From assembly GCF_030272615.1 (NCBI RefSeq), contig NC_081408.1:337186793-337250792 (forward strand): a DNA stretch of 64,000 bases, written 5' to 3'. This DNA is from Cryptomeria japonica (taxonomy: Eukaryota; Streptophyta; Pinopsida; Cupressales; Cupressaceae). Position 1 is the stretch's first letter; the number at the start of each line of letters is the position of its first letter. Shown one piece after another: positions 58,222 through 64,000 of this stretch. The notes under the pieces are model-generated. The model was given only the letters and a program-made list of their open reading frames with translations. It made no database searches and was not told the DNA's origin. A program made the position numbers and the translations under genes.

Positions 58222-59883
58222 ATGGGTGGAAATCGCAAGAGAACATAGGCAGCCAAAATTGACAAATGGCGGGACCGTCCTCAGGTCTAGGATGTGCTGC
58301 AAGCAGCTAAGATGACTGATTTTATGGAGAGAATGCAAGAGAAATGACCAGAAATTACAAGGATTTTCAAAAAGGGATGGAATAAAGGCACATTGACTAT
58401 TGGCAATAGGAAGGTCAAGGTGAATGAAACCATGAATGCTAAGGCTACGGATCTTCCGATGGATGGCATCAAGTTCTATAGGGATAGGAAGATGTCTGAT
58501 GCTGCTGTGAAGGAATTCCCTAAAGATGAAGAGGAGAAAGCCAGACTCGTGAAGGGAAGCCATACTTACTACTCGCCGAAGGTAATTAAGTTGATTTGGC
58601 GATGGGTCTTGTTTGATATTATGGAATTTATCACATTAGATGGGAGATTTACTAGGGTTTACAGCTATCATTTTGTTATTCTCAACAATTTTTGATATAA
58701 AGAGAATTTGTTTTGTACCCTAAATGTTGGGATAAAGGATGCTATCTCCAACCCCAAAACCAATCCTGCTATGCATGAGGGTTTGATGGTGATTTTGTAT
58801 AATCACATCAAGAATACCACCATCCATCTGAACATTGCAGGGGTTTCTGAGTTAGAAGAGGAATTGGAAGACTCAGATGATGATGATGGTGAAGGTTATG
58901 ACATAGAAGCTGATGCTGAGTACAACCCCCATATCACTGGGTTGAGTAAGAGAAGAAGAAAAATAGGGCAAGAGAATCAGAGCAAAGGGTTAGCTAGAAG
59001 GAAGAAGAAGGGGGAAGATGATGATAGCTGGTATGAGGAGGAAGATGAGATTGATGATGTTATGGAGAGTGACAATGAGGAGGTCCAAATCCTCTCCAGC
59101 TAGAAGCATAAAAGGAAAACTTTAAAAAATGAGGATGTGGGAGATAAGAACCATTCACCCTTCTTGACTGGTTCTAAGGATAAGGGTTTGGTTGGGGAGG
59201 ACACCACTAGGAAGGAAGCTAAGAGTGCAAATGTGAGGGAGGTGGGTCTGGAGGTGAATTTGGATCCTACGAAAGACAAGGCCCAGGAAGGCTTCCATTT
59301 GGATATTGACCTTTGCATCAAAAATTACACAGATAGCTTCAACAAGGTTTTCCTCTGGGTTCAGAAGGAAATTAAAAGCATAAAAGCCAAGCAAACTGAG
59401 GAAGCCAACAAAATTGAGACTTTAGAGGCCATTGACACTGGTAAATTTAGCTCCCTCCCTGATTGTTTAAGTGAACTTACCAAAGCAATCAATAATGCTG
59501 AGGAGATCATTAATGCTCAACGTAATAGCTTCCAAATCCTAGAGAATAGAGCTGGGGTTACTGAAAAAAGGCTGGAAGGGGTTGAGAACATGCTCAAGAA
59601 GATTGGGGAGCAGAGTCATAAGATCTTAAAGGCCGCCTCTGCAAGTATGAAGGTTCTTATCAGCAAGCTTGATAGTGACCAATGGGATAAGGCCTCTGCG
59701 GACATTAGTGAGGTGAAGGAAGGCACCCCTGATGATAAGGAGACCGGTCATGGTAGAAGAAATCACACGAACACCAAAAAAAAGCTAAGCCAAAGCAAGG
59801 AGATTGAGGAAATCAAGCGGACTACTGATAACATGGAGCAACTGGAGTTGGAAGTTGCCAAGCTGCTTAAGAACTTTACCTAG
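58222..59883 (+). pseudogene. extra frame downstream of LINE RNase H, unknown function (553 codons)
   Basis: I do not recognise this protein. One frame runs from the ATG at 58222 (MGGNRKRT) to the TAG at 59881, with five internal stops (three in the first 50 codons, TGA at about 58693, TAG at 59101). The N-terminal ~190 residues are basic and then globular (YYSPKVIKLIWRWVLFDIMEF, RVYSYHFVILNN). Next comes an acidic and basic low-complexity zone (EEELEDSDDDDGEGYD, KRRRK, EEEDEIDD), and the last ~200 residues are a probable coiled coil (KEIKSIKAKQTEEANKIE, LENRAGVTEKRLEGVENMLKK). It lies where a LINE would have only its 3' UTR. It could be a displaced ORF1-like protein, a captured host sequence, or a LINE-family-specific frame. 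Confidence 0.55.
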
Positions 59884-60092
59884 CCATGTATTTTTCTCGG
59901 TTGGTCCTGTTTGTTGTTTGTTGTCTTTCTATTACTGGCCTTTTGTTTGCTGATCAACTGTGTTTTATATGTTTGTTGTCTCTAGATTTTTTTAGTGCTT
60001 TAATGACTATATTTTGATCTTTTGTTGTAATGGGTTTCAGGGGCCCATCAAAACCTATTTTCCCTTAATAAAAAACTATATCATTAATACTA
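59884..60092 (+). other. LINE 3' untranslated tail
   Basis: T/G-rich with repeats of 'tgtttgttgt', then 'gtaatgggtttcaggggccc' and 'aataaaaaac', an imperfect A-rich end before the putative target duplication. Confidence 0.5.
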
Positions 60093-60105
60093 TATTAATC
60101 AAATA

Positions 60106-60747
60106 TATACATTAAATATTAATCATATACTCACAACACCTTAAGGCAATCCGACATAGGGTCAAACTTCGACACAAAACTCTAACTACCAAATCGCACC
60201 ATGATACAAACTGGAAAGGTAGACAACTTAAGCCTAAAGTATGAAGAGGGAAACATATGTCATTTCCACAACTTGCCATTGGGATAAGACACACTCAGAC
60301 CTGTGAGACCAAGTGGAGTCAATGTTTGGTACCTGCAATCCTGTGATCACCAATAACCATGATACAACATATACAATAATATATCATAAATAATTAGCCA
60401 AGTGATAGAGATTCACAACGCCATATCATGCTTGCAATGAGTGGTATAACATTGTCCCTATCACAAAGACACTAGAAACCAATCACAATCATCATAACAT
60501 CAACTCAATTATCATCATAATAATGGAATAGCGTTAGCATAATCAAGATGCCATCATAACCTCATAAGCAATATAATCCATACATGGATAGCAAGTGCAT
60601 AAGCCTGACCAACATATTAGTCCAAGACGTAACTTCATCTACATAAATCATAATGAATCCTCTAATGTCAAAGAGACTATTAGAGCACAAATCTAAAAGT
60701 GTATATCACACCCTCTCATAAAGGATGAGTCAAGGAGGGGCACTACA
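60106..60747 (-). repeat. LTR-X copy 2, end
   Basis: Continues LTR-X after the LINE. Contains the shared block CTGTGAGACCAAGTGGAGTC at 60301 and ends GGGGCACTACA at 60747, like the Chr-1 LTR end GGGGTACTACA. No PPT follows, so this is the outer end of a 5' LTR or a solo LTR. Confidence 0.6.
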
Positions 60748-61711
60748 TGATGTAGAAGAATCTATAATATATTTGAGTCAGAGATATGATTAACTCAAAG
60801 AGAAGAAAGATCAATTGAAATAGTAGCTCATTTCAGTGCTCTTGAAGATCACCAAAAACACTAAAACAGTTGATCCAATATCATCCTTCACTTTTGAAGA
60901 ATCTATCAAGAAGTCTGAGAGGGATGGAGAGAAAAAAAGTACAATAGACTCTTGGGTAGTTAGGTTATTACAAATGGTACCAAATTGGAAAGAACATTTC
61001 TTTGAATGCTAAAAGATTTATAAGGATTCAAGTCTAGATTGAAGCACACTTTGGAGGTCTTGTCTCAAGATTTACAATCTCAAGAGGAAGATTTGAAAAC
61101 TTGGCTTAAGTTTACAGATTACCAATTGGATACACTATGTGAATATGATATTTTGTCTTCTATAAAGCAATATATCGAATTCAAGGAATTTATGACTAAC
61201 AGAGATGAGGTGATTGAAGATTACAAATAATTTGGAATCAACCCCGAAGTCATGTGTTGAAGATGAGCAAGAAGTTCTCGCTCAATTTAAGAAGGTCTCT
61301 TGTGGTTTGATGAATGAAGATAAAAATTTGTTGTCCAAAGACGTGGTACTTTAAAATTTAGTTCATTGATTCATGTAGAGATGGAAGTTGACCATTTCAC
61401 CTTAATTACTATTGACAAATTAACCAATCTCAAGGCATTTTTAGCAAAATGCAAGGTGTTGTAAAGAAGTATCAAACACCCTTCACCAGTTATTTTGATG
61501 TTGTTCCAAGAATCACAATAGTAGTAAGTCACACTTTTGGGGCAAATGATAAGGAAGTACAAGCTTCATTGTGAAAGTTTACGAAATTCGTGGCCCAAAA
61601 TGAAAGTTGAGAAGAAGTACCCTAAAACACTAGTTTTGTTGTGTTTGCTAGGAAGTAATTTTATCTAGACATACATATGTAAAGTCAAAATATGTAATTG
61701 CATATGATCAC
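60748..61711. other. non-LTR stretch with weak coding remnants, unassigned
   Basis: The only notable frame is 61039-61230 (63 codons: charged, helix-like, LKTWLKFTDYQLDTLCEYD), flanked by stops. Charged helix-like text continues weakly on both sides in the same strand, so this may be an old decayed coding remnant. No family recognised. Confidence 0.3.
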
Positions 61712-63160
61712 TGATGGTATGATGAAAGAATAAGTATCCAGTAGAATACTGAGAGGGTGGGGTGGTGAATCGGTATACTGAAAAATTGATACAAACTTCC
61801 CAATCTCAAATTTAAACTCACAAAGTAAACTTTCACTATCAAGATCAATACTCAACATCAAATGGTTAAGTGTTATAACAACTTAATAGTAAACAACTTC
61901 AATCTTGTAAACATAAGAATGCTTAATCATATCTAACCATATTCAATCTCTCAATGCTTCCAGTTATCATGCCTTATCATCATAGCTAAGTAGTCAATCA
62001 AAACAACAAATAAGATCATAACCACAAAAACATTCACCACTTGACATAAATGTTTATACGTTGAAAACCCAAATAGGTAAAAACCATGGTGAGATGAGAC
62101 TCACAGGGATAGATATCTAAACTCTTCTTAAGTTCACCCTGTTAGGAGCCAAGCCTGTTAAAGCTTTTACAATAAGTCCTATTAAGAACCGATTCTATTA
62201 GGAATCACCCGGTTAAGGGATTTACAAAATGCCTTGATGAAAAAGAAAATATCCTGTTAGGAGTAACCTCGGTAGAGGGTTTGAGAATCCAAGCTAATGG
62301 ACCACCTTGTTAGAGGATTTAAGAAGTAACCAAGCTTGTTAGAGGTTACCCGATTAGGGGATTTCAATTTTGTTGTAATTGTTAGAAAACAACAGGTTTT
62401 CTGATCTGTCTGAATAGCACTACATTTGCTTGATCAGATCCTTTTAAGCTTCAATCTGCTTCTACACAAACTGCAGATCCATTCTCTGGTTAGGCAACCA
62501 CACACTCAACTGGTTTTGACCAACACTTTGCCAACACTCTTACAAACAACTTCATCAACCTTAAATACAAATCAATTAGGTCGGTAACGTAGAACAAAAA
62601 CCTAATTTTCTCATAGAGATTACAGACAAGTTGGTTCAATCTTGACCGTTAGAAATCATAACAATATTTTCACATTCTTCAAAAAAATTCCAACTTCTCC
62701 ATGATCATTGACTCATCGGACTTTGTAACTCATCACGAGCTATGCATTAGATGCAATCCACTTTGCTCATTCCCTAGACAATCAAACAAATGAACAAATG
62801 CACCAAAACAATCTGAACTAATCCTCATTCAATGATGACATGTGTCACCATCATTACCGCTCATCATTAGATCTTAAACCAACAAACTTGATCGGTTAGG
62901 GTTTAACAAAAAATAACTGGTAGGGTTTACCGGTTACATTGCATAGAAAAGGGTTTATCCTTATATACCGTTTTATTGGTTCAACTCACAAACTTAACAT
63001 ACCGGTTTACAACATCTTCCACAAAGCTCTTCCAATCGGTTACAAGACAATATCAATAATAACAACAATATCAATAATATCATAAATACCATTACCAGTT
63101 CAATTCACATCAATGACAACATAACATATCATTAATGCAATCTTCATGTAAATTCCAACA
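61712..63160 (-). repeat. 3' LTR of Cop-3
   Basis: Begins TGATGGTATGATG, alignable to the Cop-2 LTR start TGATAACTCAATGATG, and ends TTCCAACA at the PPT. ACTGAGAGGGTGGGG box at 61749, a decayed hairpin at 62058-62089, GTTAGAGG-type repeats at 62140-62360, and CATCAATGACAACAT near 63109. Confidence 0.8.
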
Positions 63161-63174
63161 ATCTCCCCCTTTGG
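63161..63174 (-). promoter_or_regulatory. polypurine tract of Cop-3
   Basis: Minus strand CCAAAGGGGGAGAT beside the LTR. A second AAAGGGGGAGAA lies at about 63333-63344. Confidence 0.8.
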
Positions 63175-63508
63175 CATTGATGGCAATACAAATATCCTTT
63201 GATTGTTGCTGTGATTGGTGAATAGGAATCCTGGTTTACATTACCAAGTATTCACCATGCTCTGTCTGTCTTCAACCTGTCGTTGGTTTCTCTTTGCCAG
63301 TCACATAATTCTTCTCCTTAATCACATAATTCTTCTCCCCCTTTGACAACAATGTCAAATTGAAAGTAAAACATGTAATGTCAAATTTTCACTGTGCATC
63401 AACAACATACTGCAACTTGATGCTCCCCCTATGGAATACATCCACTTCTTCATCAATCCATGTCAAATTTTGCAAGTGATTATGGAACTGATGCAATCAG
63501 CATCATGC

Positions 63509-64000
63509 TCAACTAATTTCATGAAGAGGGACAACCCCCAACTGAATTCTAAGATACTCAAAAGTAGTCTTAGGCAGAGGTTTGGTAAAGATATCTGCAA
63601 GCTGCTCTTGGGTACAAACATGCTCTAAGATAACATCTTTACTTTGAAGTTTTTCCCTCAAAGAGTGATACTTCAATTCAATGTGCTTGGTGCAAGCGTG
63701 CAAAATAGGATTCTTAGAAATATTAATGACACTTGTATTATCACATAAAATCTTTATAGGTTTTGAGATCTTCATCTTAAAACATTCCAAAATGTGCCTC
63801 ATCAAATATCTTGTGTGCAATTCATATAAGTTGCAACATACTCAGCTTCAGCAATAGATTGTGAAGTACAACTCTTCTTCTTACTACTCCATGAAACTAG
63901 CCTTCCTCTTAGAAATAATGCTCCACCAGTAGTACTTTTTCAGTCATTAATATTTCCTGCCCAATCAGCATCAATGTATGCCTTCAAATCAAAGTTTCCT
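63509..64000 (-). pseudogene. Cop-3 RNase H (partial)
   Basis: Read from the window edge: A-Y-I-D-A-D-W-A-G-N (Asp), a TGA or similar stop, G-R-L-V-S-W-S-S-K-K-K-S-C-T-S-Q-S, A-E-A-E-Y-V-A (Glu), then after a frame change near 63825 the open piece 63509-63820 with I-L-C-D-N-T-S-V-I, T-K-H-I-E-L-K-Y-H and A-D-I-F-T-K-P-L-P. All catalytic residues are visible. RT lies beyond the window. Confidence 0.8.

Larger units (their letters stand above)
56635..60105 (+). mobile_element. 5'-truncated LINE with RNase H and an extra downstream frame
   Basis: Inserted sequence 56648-60092. The 13-base word TATTAATCAAATA occurs at both borders (56635-56647 and 60093-60105), a plausible target duplication, although such words are common in this AT-rich DNA. 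Coding order: end of a LINE ORF2 (zinc finger after RT), RNase H, a 240-base gap, then a 553-codon extra frame and a 3' tail ending 'cccttaataaaaaac'. The RT itself is missing, as expected from 5' truncation. Confidence 0.65.
61712..64000 (-). mobile_element. Cop-3: Ty1/copia element, 3' part, cut by window end
   Basis: Minus-strand element seen from its 3' LTR (61712-63160) through PPT to RNase H at the window edge. LTR motifs and RNase H resemble Cop-2, but the sequences differ clearly, so it is a related family. Confidence 0.8.

Noticed and set aside
61039-61230. 63-codon charged frame as a possible host exon
   Set aside because: Stops on both sides, no splice sites or family match. Kept only as an unassigned remnant.

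Overview
The window looks like intergenic DNA of a seed plant with a very large, repeat-rich genome. A gymnosperm such as a conifer is plausible, but the sequence alone does not prove it. Nearly all of it can be assigned to plant LTR retrotransposons, solo LTRs and one LINE, mostly decayed and nested in each other. I found no convincing host gene, tRNA, rRNA or CRISPR array. The names used below (Tat-A, Tat-B, Chr-1, LTR-X, Cop-N, Cop-2, Cop-3) are labels for this window only.

Layout, left to right. 1-2340: LTR-like non-coding DNA with a GC-rich repeat zone and a TATA box. 2535-3937: truncated minus-strand element made of a coiled-coil reading frame, a primer-binding site (PBS) and an LTR. 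4166-5465: plus-strand Ty1/copia Gag-protease remnant. 6313-8640 (Tat-A) and 8641 to about 19172 (Tat-B): two related Ty3/gypsy Tat-like elements joined head to tail. Tat-B runs gag, protease, an extra RNase H, RT, a degenerate canonical RNase H and integrase, followed by a 3.2 kb accessory frame of about 1,050 codons with no function I recognise. About 19173-36065 (Chr-1): minus-strand chromovirus, Tekay/Del-like, with LTRs of about 4 kb. Its RT region carries two solo LTRs and its right LTR a third.

36066-60747 is built from pieces of another long LTR family (LTR-X). Into these went Cop-N (38798-45292), a copia-type element with LTRs, PBS, polypurine tract (PPT), a Gag-like zinc-knuckle frame and a second long unknown frame but no pol; Cop-2 (47222-54862), a complete but inactivated Ty1/copia element; and a 5'-truncated LINE (56648-60092) with an unusual extra frame after its RNase H. 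From 61712 the window enters another minus-strand Ty1/copia element (Cop-3), cut by the window end.

The elements work as parasites rather than as a pathway: autonomous ones encode Gag, protease, RT, RNase H and integrase, and Cop-N could only move using proteins supplied by a relative. The most interesting material is the two long unknown frames (Tat-B and Cop-N), the extra LINE frame, a hairpin with apparently compensating changes shared by several copia LTRs, a TAG codon at the same gag-end position in Tat-A and Tat-B, and a strong excess of TAG stops, often where glutamine is expected.
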